Assembly (NCBI RefSeq): GCF_000226115.1
Contig: NC_016459.1
Span: forward strand, 1,178,001-1,242,000
Source of the DNA: Thermothielavioides terrestris NRRL 8126
Taxonomy: Eukaryota > Ascomycota > Sordariomycetes > Sordariales > Chaetomiaceae
Direction of reading: 5' to 3'
DNA length: 64,000 bases
Shown: in pieces, positions 31,583 to 42,708 of the stretch
How the letters are laid out: each line of letters begins with the position of its first letter
How positions within the stretch are numbered: position 1 is the first letter of the stretch
Translations under genes and position numbers: made by a program
The notes under the pieces: generated by a model
What the model was told of the DNA's origin: nothing
The model's input: only the letters and a program-made list of their open reading frames with translations
The model's database searches: none

Positions 31583-34500
31583 ATGCTCCAACTCTCCCGG
31601 CTCCCGTGGGGCCTCGCAGCCGCCGTCCTCGCCGCCACATGGCTTCCTTCTGCCCGCGTCGCTGCATCTCCCTCCGTCAACGTCGCCCTGAAGGCGGCAT
31701 TCCCTTCGCCGCCATATCTGGTTGAGTTGCTGTAAGCGCCTCCCACACACCAGCCATTGGCGACTGCAGTTCGCAGCTCACCTTGTCTAGCGAAACAGCA
31801 GCCGCCGACAATGCGACGGTGTATTTCGCCCTGCTCGACCGGATTGCGAAGGGCCACTTCTCCGACGCCGCGACGGACAAAGCGCTCTACGAGAAGTTCG
31901 TCGAGGTTCTGCGAGATGACGGCCACATGGACGCGGAGTCGCTGTCGACCTTCAAGTTGGGCCTTTCCATGCGGACAGCAGCTCCGCGGGTCGAAGCGCA
32001 CTACCAGTACTATGCGACGGCGGTAGAGCCTTCGCTGTCTGGGGATCAAGACGGGTGTGTGCACTGGTTCCTTGTGGATGGAAAGCAATACTGCAAACCC
32101 ACGCTCGACGCGGCGCACGGGGATGTGAAAGGCCACAGCCAGGCGCGGACCCTGCCATTTGACCGTAAGCTTGGCAGCGGCTCGCGGGATGTGATACTAT
32201 ACGCCGACATCACGTCAAAAGACTTCGGAGCATACCATGAGACTGCTGTGAACTTGGCCAGGCAGGGAGAAGGTTCGTACCGGCTCCGGTACAGGAGAAG
32301 CCCTGCCCACCCGGTTGAGGCCCTCTCGGTCAGTGGCTACGGCGTAGAACTCACCCTAAAGCGGACCGACTACATCGTCATCGATGACCGGGACACGGGT
32401 GCTGCGGGAGCACCCGCGGACGAGGCCCAAAAGCCCATCACTTCTTCCGATATCGTCTTGGATGAAGAGGAAGAGATCACCGATATTAAGCCCCTCGAAA
32501 AGTCCGAGCTCTCTCTCCTCGGCGTGAAAGCCGCGTCCTTCATCATGCAGAGCGAGTCGCCGTTTGACACTTTGCTCAAGCTAACGCAAGATTTCCCCAA
32601 ATACTCAAACTCTCTCGGTGCTCACAATGTCTCGGCGAAATTCGCGGCTGAATATGAGGAGAACCAGAAGATGTTAGGGCCGGATGGCAGAAATATCCTG
32701 TGGATGAACGGTGTCCAGCTGGTTGATCGCCAGATCCAACCGTTCGGGCTCGTTGACGTGCTCAAGCGCGAGCGAAAGCTGATTAAAGGCGTCCTCGACC
32801 TCGGCCTGACCGGGCAGCAGGCCGTCTCCCTGCTAGGCCATACAGAGGTGGCACAAGCAAAGTCAGGCGATGAGGAACCTCGCAGGTTTGACTGGCGGGA
32901 TCGGCTCGAGGACGGTCGCGTCATCATTTGGCTCAACAACCTGGAGAAGGACAAGCGGTATGCCGACTTCTCCCCGCACCTCTGGGCATTGATCCAGCAC
33001 TTCGGGCACGGCTTGCCTCAGGTGCGGAAGGACATCTTCAACCTGGTTGTTCCTGTGGACTTCTCCGATCCTGAGGATCTCAAACTGATCACAACGCAAC
33101 TCTTGACTTTCATGAAGCGACTCGTCCCCATCCGCTTTGGCTTGGTCCCGCTCACTCCCACCGAAAAGGCTATTGACCAGGCCAAGGTCGTCTACTATCT
33201 GCTGGAAAACCACGGTCTGGCGGCCACAGTCTCCTATCTCGAGAAGTCGCTTGAAAACGACAAGGCCGCGAGGCCAGACGAGCGCATCTTCAACGAAGCC
33301 ATCAAGGACCGACCCTTGCGACCAAACGCCACGCCACTGCCGTTTCAAGACATCTTCACCTCGGAAGCACATGAGAAGCAGATCCATCTGGCCAAGCGCT
33401 GGGTAGAGCGCCTACGCGCTGACGGCGACGTGCCTTCCATCTTTTTCGATGGCTTCCCCATTCCTAAGGACGAGCACTGGTTAAGAGGCATGAACCAAAA
33501 GCTCATGGTGGACCTGCAGGCGGTTCAGCAGGCCGCCTACTTCGGGGCCATCAACGAGACCACCTGGATCCCGGGCTACCTGCTTGAGAACGCCGTCTCG
33601 AGGCGCAACACGCTCATCTTCCCCGAAGATGCACGCGATCTTACTGTGCTCAACGTCAACAAGCTGTACACGGAGCACCGCGATGTCTTCGACCAGGTTC
33701 CCGTAGTTGAGGCCGAGAAGCAGTCGACCAAGGAAGACTGGGCTGCCCTGACCGTCATCGCGGATCTCGATAGCGCTGAGGGGCAGAAGCTTCTCTTGTA
33801 CGCCATCCAATTTCGAAAAGCCCATCCTGGCATCCGTATGGAGATCGTGCATAACCCAGGGGATGTTTCCCGAGATGCGTCGGAGCTCACCCAGCGCCTG
33901 AAGGCTCGCGTGGATAAGCTGCTCGGTGCCGATCGGCTCTCTGACCTGGAGGCTATCCTGGAGAGCGGCGAATCCAAGGCTGATCCCACTTATGATGCTG
34001 CGCTGGCTGGCTTTCTCGCAGCCGCCAATTTAAAGGCCGGCCAAAACGCGCTCATGCTGAACGGCCGTCTGGTCGGCCCCATCCCCTCCGCCGAGCACTT
34101 CAAGAAGGAGGATTTTGAGCAGTTCCTGGAAGCCGAGCGCTCAAGTCGCATTATTCCCGTTTACAAGGCCCTCGAGGACCTCAACCTGGGTGACAGAGTC
34201 TCGGGTCCGGTCGCTGCCGCCAAGCTGACCTCGGCTACCGCCCTGTCGGGTATGTCCGACCTGCCCCAGGGCATCTTCGACTCGGCCTCCCCGATCAGGA
34301 TGACGGTGTTTAAGGAGTTGAATTCGACGTACACGTCATTTGAGGTCGGCGATGCGTCCACCGCCACTATCTTCTTCGCTGCCGTCATCAATCCCGCGAG
34401 CGAGATCGGCCAGAAGTGGGCTGCGATGTTCAAGGTCCTCTCCGAACTGGAGGGCGTCCACCTTCAGATCTTCCTCAACCCCGCAGCGGAGCTCGCAGAG

Positions 34501-36213
34501 CTTCCAGTCAAAAGATTTTATCGTTACGTTCTGCAGTCCTCCCCGAGCTTTGACGAGGACGGAAAGGTCAAGGCGCTCTCGGCGAACTTTGCAAGCGTCC
34601 CAGAAGACACTCTGCTTGTTGCCGGCATGGATGTCCCGCCGGCCTGGCTGGTCACCTCGAAGGTCTCGGTCGACGACCTGGATAACCTTCGTATCAAGGA
34701 CATCAAAGCCAGACGAGGCACCGCGCATGTTGAGGCCGTCTACGAGCTCGAGAACATCCTGATCGAGGGCCACTCCCGCGAGGTACCGTCCGGGCAACCT
34801 CCCCGCGGCGTCCAGCTGGTGCTGTCCACCGAGAAGGACTCGCACTTTGCCGATACCATCATCATGGCCAACATCGGCTACTTCCAATTCAAGGCCAACC
34901 CGGGAGTCTACAGCATCCGGCTCAAGGAGGGCCGGAGCTCCGACATCTTCACTCTCGAGAGCGTGGGCCCTCAAGGCTGGCACCCCGTCCCCGGCGACGA
35001 AACGTCCGAGATAGCGCTCATGGACTTTCAAGGCGCCACGCTGTACCCCCGCCTGAAGCGCAAGCCCGGCATGGAGCAAGAAGAGGTCCTCGGCGAGAGC
35101 AAGGCCAACGCCACCACAGCCGGCGCCGCCATGGACTTCGTCTCCAAAGGCCTCAGGTTCGCCGAGGGCATCCTCGGCCGCGGTAAGGCCGCCGCCGAAA
35201 CCAAATCGGCCTCCGACACGGAGCACGCCGAGATCAACATCTTCTCCGTCGCCAGCGGCCACCTCTACGAGCGCATGCTCAACATCATGATGGTCTCGGT
35301 CATGCGCCACACCAACCACACGGTCAAGTTCTGGTTCATCGAGCAGTTCCTCTCGCCGTCCTTCAAGGACTTCATCCCGACGCTCGCGGCCGAGTACAAC
35401 TTCAAGTACGAGATGGTCACGTACAAGTGGCCGCACTGGCTGCGCCAGCAGAAGGAGAAGCAGCGCGAGATCTGGGGCTACAAGATCCTCTTCCTCGACG
35501 TGCTCTTCCCGCTGTCGCTGGACAAGGTCATCTTCGTCGACGCGGACCAGATCGTGCGCACCGACATGTACGACCTGGTCACGCTGGACCTGCAGGGCGC
35601 GCCCTACGGCTTCACGCCCATGTGCGACTCGCGCACCGAGATGGAGGGCTTCCGCTTCTGGAAGACGGGCTACTGGGCGAGCTACCTCAAGGGCCGGCCG
35701 TACCACATCAGCGCGCTGTACGTGGTCGACCTGCGGCGCTTCCGCGCGCTCGCCGCGGGCGACCGCCTGCGCCAGCAGTACCACACCCTCTCCGCCGACC
35801 CGCAGTCGCTCGCCAACCTCGACCAGGACCTGCCCAACCACATGCAGTTCCACATCCCGATCCACTCGCTGCCGCAGGAGTGGCTGTGGTGCGAGACCTG
35901 GTGCAGCGACGAGACCCTCGCCGCCGCTAGGACCATCGACCTGTGCAACAACCCGCAGACCAAGGAGCCCAAGCTGGACCGCGCCCGGCGCCAGGTGCCC
36001 GAGTGGACCGAGTATGACGAGGAGATCGCCGCGCTGGCGCGGAGGAGGAGGGAGGAGCTTTACCAGCAGCAGCAGCAGCAGCGGGAGGAACAGGTTGTGG
36101 AGAAGCAAGAGGGCAGGAAGAAGGAGGAGGAAACGGTAGAGAGGAATCCCAAGAGTAGACGGTTTGAGGACGAGGAGGCCGCTGCGGGAGGTCGTGTCAG
36201 AGATGAGTTGTAA
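31583..36213 (+). CDS. UDP-glucose:glycoprotein glucosyltransferase (UGGT)
   Basis: ER folding sensor that re-glucosylates misfolded N-glycoproteins so that calnexin rebinds them. Exons 31583-31731 and 31791-36213 give 1523 residues, the usual size. The N-terminal signal peptide (MLQLSRLPWGLAAAVLAATW) comes from exon 1, and the 59-nt intron joins VELL to ETAAADNATVYF. The long region of thioredoxin-like folding-sensor domains spans about residues 50-1190. The GT24 catalytic domain occupies about 1200-1480, with LYERMLNIMMVSVMRHT, the metal-binding VDADQ near 1299, FWKTGYWASYLKGRPYHISA, NLDQDLPNHMQ and PQEWLWCETWC. The protein ends RDEL, an ER-retrieval variant, after a Gln/Glu-rich low-complexity stretch. 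Start choice: the ATG at 31583 opens the signal peptide. Confidence 0.95.
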
Positions 36214-36528
36214 TTGATAGCAAAACTTGGTCTAGTTACCATGATAAAGCATAAGGGTCTATTTAGAAACAGCTTGGGCATCCATCCAGCCACGTGTGTC
36301 AAAACCAGCTTTGATAAGATAGGTGCGCCGCGCTGTCAAGTCTATCGAGCTTGTCTCATTCCTCCGTTTATCATCTAGCAACAACAAGCAACGCTTCAAT
36401 TCCTTCGCAGCCAGGGGCGTTCCGATGAGCCGCCCCGCGAGCACCACCACAGACAGCAATGCAAGCACGCGCTTCCTGAAGAAGCAATTGACCACGACCA
36501 GAAACCGCCCGACTCTGCAAGCCACCTA
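36214..36528. other. Convergent 3' region between UGGT and RAD54
   Basis: These 315 bp separate two convergent stop codons and probably hold both 3' UTRs and terminators. No gene or repeat is seen. Confidence 0.6.
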
Positions 36529-38997
36529 CTAGTGAGAAATGTACTGAAACACGGCGCTGACCTCCTGCTCGCCGCTCTCCTGCTTGAGCAGATGATCCTG
36601 GATCGTCTTCAAGCCGTCGTTGACAAAGTGATTCCACGTGCTGGTGTCGCCGTAGAGCATGGCCTGGGCCTTGATGTGCTGGCGGCCGTCCGGGCGGCAG
36701 CGCTTGCACTTGAAGGTGTCGTGGGTGTCGCTGCGGGTGTCGGGGCGGTACTGGAACAGCTCGCGCAGGGAGTCGAGGCTGAAGTGGCGCTCGACGTCCT
36801 CGGCCGAGTCGACGACGCACGAGCTCAGGCTCTGCTTGTGGCTCTGCCGCTGGAAGATCTTCTCCTCGATGGTGCCCGTGGCGATGAAGCGGTAGACGAA
36901 GCAGTCCTTCTTCTGGCCGTCGCGCCACACGCGCGCCAGCGCCTGCTGGTCCGCCGCCGGGTTCCAGTCCGGGTCGAACAGCACCAGCCGGTTGGCGCCG
37001 ATCAGGTTCAGGCCGCAGCCGCCAGCCTTGGAGGACAGCAGGAAGACGAACTCGTCGCCGTCCGGGTCGTTGAACTTGTCGACCAGCTTCTGCCGCTTGT
37101 TGACGTTCATGGTGCCGTCGAGCCGGAGACAACCGTAGCCGCGGGAGCGGCAGAGGCGCTCGAACAAGTCGAGGGTCTGCGTGTAGTTGCTGATGAGCAC
37201 GATCTTGTCGTTGGTGTCGGCGCGGATGCGCGCCAGCATGCGGTCGAGCACCTGCATCTTGCCCGAGTACCACGGTTTTATGTCGCGGTCGCGGCCGCGG
37301 GCTTCCTTAGGGACGTAGTCGTCCGGCCAGTACTGCTCGCAACCGGGCAGGTCGGCTGCCAGGTCCAGCAAGTCTGGGTGATTGCACAGCTTCTTGAGGA
37401 TGCCGATGGCTTTCAGCGGCTGGGAGCCCTTGCCTCTGAGCAGCGCCTGGATGTCGGGAGACGTGATGAAGTAGTTGTAGAGGGCTTGCTGGAAGGGAGC
37501 GAGGTTGCAGAACACCACGTGCTCGTACTTGACGGGGAGGTACTTGGATAGAATGTCGTTCGTGCGGCGGATGATGAACTTGTTCACGATTGCGAGCAGC
37601 TCGGCAAGACACTCATCGCCGCGCTTCCGCTCCGCCTCGGAGGCATCAGCGTCGCGGCCGCGGAGGATAGGAAGTTCAAAACGCTTGCGGAACTCGAGGC
37701 GGCTCCCCAGCAGATCGGGGTTGGCGAAGCTGATGAGCGAGAAGTACTCGGATAAATCATTCTGGATCGGCGTGCCGGACAAGATGACACGTCTGGAGAC
37801 GTTCAGGCTGTTCAAAGCGTTGAACGTCTGACTGTCACCGTTCTTGAGGCGGTGCCCTTCATCGCACAGCATTAGGCCAATCGGGGTGTTCTTGAGCTCC
37901 TCGACATTTAGACGCAGCGTTTCGTACGAGACGATGATGACTGGCCGGGTAATGGCACGGCCGCTGGCGATGGCCCACTGGCGGAGCTGCCGAGTCAGCT
38001 CCTCCTTGGACGCTTTGCCGTCAATAGCGAAAGGCGTGATAGCGTCGGCGCCCAGCCACTTGGTTAGCTCGTTTGCCCAGTTGCGCACCAAGCTGGAGGG
38101 ACAGGCCACGATGGCTTTCTGGATGGTGGTCTTGCCCGCGTCGGGTGATTGCTTGAGGAGGGTCCAGAGGAGCGTGATGCATTGCAGGGTCTTGCCGAGG
38201 CCCATTTCGTCCGCCATGATGCATCCGTTTGCCTTTTCGTCAATCATGCCCGTCACACACCTGTACATGAACTTGACGCCCTCGATCTGATGCGGCCGAA
38301 GCACCTTGGCCAGCTTGGGATCGATGACGACTGGGACGCGCGGATGCTCACCCACGACCTTTTTCTTGATGCCGAGGATTTCAGCGAGACTCTTGTGCAT
38401 CAACGGTGCGTCGAGTTTCGACGGTGGCTCTGCCGCTGCCGCCGCTTCTTTTTCCTCGGACTTGGGCGCCTCCTTGGGCTTGTCATCAATCGTCGGATCG
38501 TACAGCACGATGGCAAACTCGCCGCATGGATCATGTAACGGTTTTGGGATAAAGATTGCCCCTTGCCTCAAGCCTAGTGTCGGCGGCGGCCGATTCGGAT
38601 TGTATGCGGCATGGTCCTTGTTGAGAAAGGGCACGGTGAAGGCCTTGCGAAACACCTTATCCTTGTCCTTGGCCTGGAAGACGGGAAACTTGTTGGCCTC
38701 TCGGGTTGCCAAAGCAAGCCGGTCAGCGTTTGTGTAGGGCTTGTCAGCGTCCGCATCGCCGTCTGCACCGGCGTAGTCGATCTTCCTTCGCTTCCGCGCG
38801 GGACGATCGGTGGCCACCGTGCGCGTTGCGAACCCGGGGCATTTGAACGGTTTGTGAAGGCGCTCAAGAGATTGTGGTGTTGGGAAGCGGCCACGTGGAG
38901 CGACGTTCTCCTTGTTAGCGGCGGTGGTGCCTGGCATCGAGAGCGAGGCCATCCTAAGACCCAAGTCAGTTGAAGTTGACAGATTGCGTCGTGGCAT
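36529..38997 (-). CDS. DNA repair translocase RAD54
   Basis: SWI2/SNF2 ATPase that acts with RAD51 in homologous recombination, remodelling chromatin and driving strand invasion. Single exon, 822 residues. Helicase motifs in order: LRPHQIEGVKFMYRCV, ADEMGLGKTLQCITLLWTLL (Walker A, about 258-277), CPSSLVRNWANE, DEGHRLKN (about 377), ILSGTPIQNDLSEYFSL, FIIRRTNDILSKYLP, LISNYTQTLDLFERLC, LRLDGTMN, LSSKAGGCGLNLIGANRLVL and ARVWRDGQKK. The C-terminus has the RAD54-type Cys/His region (FKCKRCRPDG). The N-terminus is basic with PARKRRKIDY, a likely nuclear signal. The ATG at 38997 is used; MASLSMPG at residue 16 follows a CTGAC...CTTAG pattern, so a short 5' intron with a different start cannot be excluded. 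Confidence 0.96.
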   Translation of the reverse strand: MPRRNLSTSTDLGLRMASLSMPGTTAANKENVAPRGRFPTPQSLERLHKPFKCPGFATRTVATDRPARKRRKIDYAGADGDADADKPYTNADRLALATREANKFPVFQAKDKDKVFRKAFTVPFLNKDHAAYNPNRPPPTLGLRQGAIFIPKPLHDPCGEFAIVLYDPTIDDKPKEAPKSEEKEAAAAAEPPSKLDAPLMHKSLAEILGIKKKVVGEHPRVPVVIDPKLAKVLRPHQIEGVKFMYRCVTGMIDEKANGCIMADEMGLGKTLQCITLLWTLLKQSPDAGKTTIQKAIVACPSSLVRNWANELTKWLGADAITPFAIDGKASKEELTRQLRQWAIASGRAITRPVIIVSYETLRLNVEELKNTPIGLMLCDEGHRLKNGDSQTFNALNSLNVSRRVILSGTPIQNDLSEYFSLISFANPDLLGSRLEFRKRFELPILRGRDADASEAERKRGDECLAELLAIVNKFIIRRTNDILSKYLPVKYEHVVFCNLAPFQQALYNYFITSPDIQALLRGKGSQPLKAIGILKKLCNHPDLLDLAADLPGCEQYWPDDYVPKEARGRDRDIKPWYSGKMQVLDRMLARIRADTNDKIVLISNYTQTLDLFERLCRSRGYGCLRLDGTMNVNKRQKLVDKFNDPDGDEFVFLLSSKAGGCGLNLIGANRLVLFDPDWNPAADQQALARVWRDGQKKDCFVYRFIATGTIEEKIFQRQSHKQSLSSCVVDSAEDVERHFSLDSLRELFQYRPDTRSDTHDTFKCKRCRPDGRQHIKAQAMLYGDTSTWNHFVNDGLKTIQDHLLKQESGEQEVSAVFQYISH

Positions 38998-40140
38998 ATG
39001 CTGGGGGGAGAGGGGAGGAGAGCAGCTGCATCAACATACATAATTAATGAGCCACGCGCGGATGCTGAACCCAGACTCGACTCTATCCTCAATGTCTACA
39101 CCAACAAAGATCACACGCCTAAGCGCAGTTTGCGGGAAACTGGGCGGCCGCGTGCACAAAAGCGGCAGTTGGGAAGGTGCACTTTTGATGTTGATTTGGG
39201 AACCGTGACGCGTTGGGCCCCAGGCAGCAGACGCGCCCCATCTCACGTTGTCAGATGACCACTGGCGCCAAGATGGAGAGGGCAGGGACCCACTTTTAAC
39301 GGTGAATGTGTAAGTGGCGGCGGCTTGCCCGATTCGGATATGGACGACAACTTCGCACAACGCTGGTGGATTCTGAAGTTTGAACTCACTCAGGGATTCG
39401 GCATGGCAGTTATTTATTCTCTCTCCAATATAGGTACAAAACATATTCCGAATATAGCAATAAGCGTTGCCTCATTGTGCCGGTGCCTGTCGAAATCGCG
39501 GCCTTCGGATCTCGCAGCCTGCTGGACATCGCAGGCGAGCTCAGGATCACAATTTAGATAGGACAATAGTGTTTGCCATATTTATATTTTCAATTTTCTA
39601 GCTAGTTGATTCCATCGCGAGTCATACTATTCTCGCTAATGGCAGTGTCGCTCGGCTTCATGAAATTCCGACCAACGCGAACAGGATATTCGTTTCAGGA
39701 CGCCATGCCGTGATCCTGGCTGTGCTTGTTGTAGTACTCGATTTAGAATTCTGCTTTTATGCTGGCAATGATACCAACGGCTGGGATCTTGCAGTCCCTG
39801 AATAAGACTCAGGGGCTGCAAAGTAAGACAGTCTTGTACCGTCATTCACTGCAATTAACTCCGAGTCTGAACGGTCCCAAAACAGCAGAGACCTGGTTCG
39901 CGAGTGATGATATGGCTCCTTCCCGGTCTTAAAGTCTTTTGGTGGTGCTGCAGTTTGACCGTGTGATTTCTCCCACCTTCTTCCTGATATTTTACTTTCG
40001 ATTTTCATCCGAATTTACACTCTGATTAGCCACTCCCATCGCTGGAAATTCGGCAGAGAAAATCACAACAGTTCTCGGCGTTGAAAAAAAAAAAAAATCC
40101 CATTATTTATTTGTTGCACCTTCCAAGTAAAAATCTGATT
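38998..40140. other. Intergenic region upstream of RAD54
   Basis: No supported gene. The stretch 39560-40140 is comparatively AT-rich, with an A run at about 40084-40096. Frames on both strands are short and lack family resemblance. The RAD54 promoter should lie just above 38997. Confidence 0.5.
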
Positions 40141-40300
40141 CTGAAGTTGCAAGATCAGCCAGAACGGCGGCGGCTCTCCCTCGCCCATAAATATTTGGCA
40201 TCTCCCACACTTTTACCCCTCCTCGTCTCCCAACACACACAGCAACTGAACTTCTCGTCCTGAAGTTGCAAAGTCAACCAAAGCAATGGCGGCTCCCTCT
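40141..40300. repeat. Degenerate direct repeat of about 40 bp
   Basis: CTGAAGTTGCAAGATCAGCC with GGCGGCGGCTCTCCCTC (about 40141-40180) is echoed by CTGAAGTTGCAAAGTCAACC with ATGGCGGCTCCCTC (about 40261-40300). The copies are some 120 bp apart and differ by scattered substitutions. No coding function is evident. Confidence 0.55.
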
Positions 40301-40407
40301 TTTCTACGAACTTCTGTCCTTTCTCAACCTTTGACTTCTTTTTCTCTTCCAAGACGATTACAAGCTTGACTCAGCATCAATCAAACCAAACAACGCCGAC
40401 TTAGCCC

Positions 40408-40509
40408 AACTCGACAACAACCCCAACTCGACAACAACCCCAACTCGACAACAACCCCAACTCGACAACAACCCCAACTCGACAACAACCCCGACTTGAC
40501 AACAACCCC
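40408..40509. repeat. Minisatellite, six 17-bp units
   Basis: The unit AACTCGACAACAACCCC is repeated head to tail six times starting at 40408, 40425, 40442, 40459, 40476 and 40493. The first five are identical and the sixth is changed (GACTTGAC at its start). The array blends into further AC/GAC-rich sequence. 17 is not a multiple of three, so the array is not built for coding. Confidence 0.9.
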
Positions 40510-40529
40510 GACGACAATCGAACCAAACG

Positions 40530-40675
40530 AATGAGCGCACCGAAGCGACCGAACCGAGCGCAGCGAGCCGACCGACCGAACGAGCATACCGAGCACCAAG
40601 AGCCGACCGAACCGAGGGCACCGAAGCGACCGAACCGAGCCCAGCGACCAAACCGAGCGCACCGAGCGCAGCGAC
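40530..40675. repeat. CGAACCGAGCGCA-type purine-rich repeat array
   Basis: Irregular repeats of words such as CGACCGAACCGAGC, GCACCGAGCGCAGCGA and GAGCCGACCGA fill this interval. The minus strand shows Arg/Ser/Val/Leu-rich open frames (SVRSLRC-like) in several phases, which is a by-product of the repeat rather than a gene. Confidence 0.7.
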
Positions 40676-40678
40676 CAA

Positions 40679-40744
40679 TATATACATGAATACTCGGAGC
40701 AATATACATCAATACTCGGAACAATATACATGAACACTCGGAAG
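40679..40744. repeat. Three 22-bp tandem units
   Basis: AATATACATGAATACTCGGA-type units follow one another three times (about 40679, 40701 and 40723), with one or two substitutions each. They directly continue the GC-rich array to the left, so three unrelated tandem arrays lie within 340 bp. Confidence 0.8.
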
Positions 40745-41604
40745 GGTCGTCGCGGCCGTACCTCACACTTGGCAGAGTCACTCACACCACACCGCTGGTC
40801 CCTGGACTTCTCAGGCCGCAGCAGACCCCCGCGGCCGGTCGCGGGTCGCACGCGACGGCCTGCAGAAAGACAAGCTCTCGTCAATAAGGCGCCACCCGTT
40901 CTGCCTGGTCCCCGAACCCCATACATCCCGGACCAGGCTCAGTGGAATGGGGGTAGGCGGCATGGCATCGCACATCTGCGGCCGCCCGTCTAAACTAAGC
41001 CGGGGTACTGGTGATCGAGGCTTCGGGACCCTTGTGAAACCATCCCCGAGTGTGTGCCGGCTGCCGACCTTCATGGCCCTTCCGAATCCCAACGGAGTCC
41101 GGGACTCCCCCTTATCCTCACCCCTTCCGGGTGCTACAGAGCAGGCATCGACCTGGTCGATGCAGGCTCAAACCAGGTAAGTGATGACCCTCTGTGTTTG
41201 GATTACCTGGGATGCTCACTTGGTCGGGAGAGTGTTTTTTCCACTTTCCTTTTTTCATTGCATGCTCGGGTTGGCTCGGGCTGCGAGGAAGAAATGGCCG
41301 GATGTCAGAATAGAGTTGCCGCCTTTTGCATGCGCCTTGCCCCTATCGGCGTCGCCCCTGGAGCCGAGGTCTTGGCAGGGCAATCCACCCCCACCATCAA
41401 TCAGGCACCGGGCCCGCTCACCCCGCCGACCCCGCCATCGTCAAAGATACCGCGGCGTGTCTCAACCTCGTCATGAACACTCATGATCCGTAGTGCCCGC
41501 ATCGAGGAAGGGGTTGAGATGCGACGAGCACCAGGGGGCATCTCACTGATCAGTTGGGAACTTCGACTTACCCCCTTCCCATCTCCCCCTCACCCAGGTG
41601 AGCA
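40745..41604. other. Upstream region of the mitochondrial carrier gene
   Basis: No supported gene; several overlapping frames have no recognised features. CAGGTAAGT at about 41174 and CACCCAG at about 41592 could be a donor and acceptor of a 5' UTR intron ahead of the ATG at 41605. This is an inference from splice consensus only. Confidence 0.4.
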
Positions 41605-42708
41605 ATGTCTGCGGACTTCTGGGCAGGCTACATCTCGGGTGCAGTGGGCATCATCATCGGGAATCCGCTTGATGTTCTTAAAGTCCGCCTCCAAGCCGGG
41701 CCCGCCGCGGTCCCGGCCCCCACAGCCCCCGTGCCTGCCCCGCCCCTCAACAGCGCGCCCTCACTCCACACCAACTACATCCGGCCCTTCCTACTTGGCA
41801 CAGCAGCCCCTGTGCTCGGATATGGCGCCCTCAACGCACTCCTCTTCGTCTCCTACAACCGCACCGAGGCCTTCCTAAACTCCCTCAGCGCTGTCCCAGG
41901 CGCCAGCACGAGCATCGGCGACAGCCAAGGACGCGGGACCAACCTCCTGACGACGTGGCTCGCCGGCGCCGTCGGCGGACTCGCGACCTGGGTGGTATCG
42001 ACGCCCACCGAGCTGGTGAAGTGCCGCGCCCAGGTCCAACACCAAGCACCCACGACGACGCCAAATTCTAGACCCAGCGCCGGGGCCACCTCCTGGGCGA
42101 TAACCAAACACATCCTGACCCACCAAGGCGGCATCCGCGGCCTCTACGCCGGCGGTGCCGTGACCGCCCTGCGCGACAGCATCGGCTACGGCTTCTACTT
42201 CTGGGGCTACGAGCTCTGCTCGCGGTGGATGCTGCAGCTCCAACTCCAACAGCAACAACAACAACAACCCCCACCAACCCAACAGCACAACGATCCCGGC
42301 GGGGCCTCGCTACTCGGCACCGACGCAGCTCGAGTACTGCTCTGCGGCGGGCTGGCAGGCATCATCACGTGGGCGAGCATCTTCCCGCTGGACGTGGTCA
42401 AGACGCGGGTGCAGACGCAGGATCTGGCGGCGGCAGCAGCGGCGCCGGCGGCGGGCGGGGAGAGGACGCCGCTGGTGGCCGGGGCCGCGGCGGCGGGGAG
42501 GAGGAAGCTCGGCGCGTGGGAGGTCGCCAAGGAGACGTACAGGGAGGGCGGGATCCGGGCGTTCTTCCGCGGGCTGGGCGTGTGCAGCGCGCGGGCGTTC
42601 ATCGTGAACGCGGTGCAGTGGGCGGTGTATGAGTGGATTATGGCCGAGCTGGGGCAGGGGAGGAGCAGGCAGGATGTGTTGGCGTTGGAGGCTGGTCGCT
42701 CTGGGTGA
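41605..42708 (+). CDS. Mitochondrial carrier family (SLC25) protein
   Basis: Inner-membrane metabolite carrier of 367 residues, one exon. The three signature motifs are present: NPLDVLKVRLQ (about 19-29), TPTELVKCRAQ (about 133-143) and FPLDVVKTRVQ (about 262-272). These mark three repeats of two transmembrane helices each. The GLYAGG and FFRGLG elements follow repeats 2 and 3; in repeat 1 a Pro/Ala-rich loop of about 25 residues stands in the matrix-loop position and the usual glycine-aromatic motif is absent. A poly-Gln stretch (about 214-223) lies in the loop between repeats 2 and 3, and an Ala-rich insertion follows the third signature. The first repeat resembles orphan carriers of the SLC25A45/47/48 or carnitine-carrier group, but the substrate cannot be told from the sequence. 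Confidence 0.88.
   Translation: MSADFWAGYISGAVGIIIGNPLDVLKVRLQAGPAAVPAPTAPVPAPPLNSAPSLHTNYIRPFLLGTAAPVLGYGALNALLFVSYNRTEAFLNSLSAVPGASTSIGDSQGRGTNLLTTWLAGAVGGLATWVVSTPTELVKCRAQVQHQAPTTTPNSRPSAGATSWAITKHILTHQGGIRGLYAGGAVTALRDSIGYGFYFWGYELCSRWMLQLQLQQQQQQQPPPTQQHNDPGGASLLGTDAARVLLCGGLAGIITWASIFPLDVVKTRVQTQDLAAAAAAPAAGGERTPLVAGAAAAGRRKLGAWEVAKETYREGGIRAFFRGLGVCSARAFIVNAVQWAVYEWIMAELGQGRSRQDVLALEAGRSG

Noticed and set aside
34336..36108. Long minus-strand frame (590 codons) opposite UGGT
   Set aside because: Complement of the strongly conserved GT24 domain; arises from GC-rich codon use.
40408..40509. CRISPR-like array
   Set aside because: Units are contiguous without spacers and the genome is fungal; it is a minisatellite.
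40381..40926. Ser/Arg/Val-rich minus-strand frames over the tandem arrays
   Set aside because: Open in several phases because of the repeats; not a gene.
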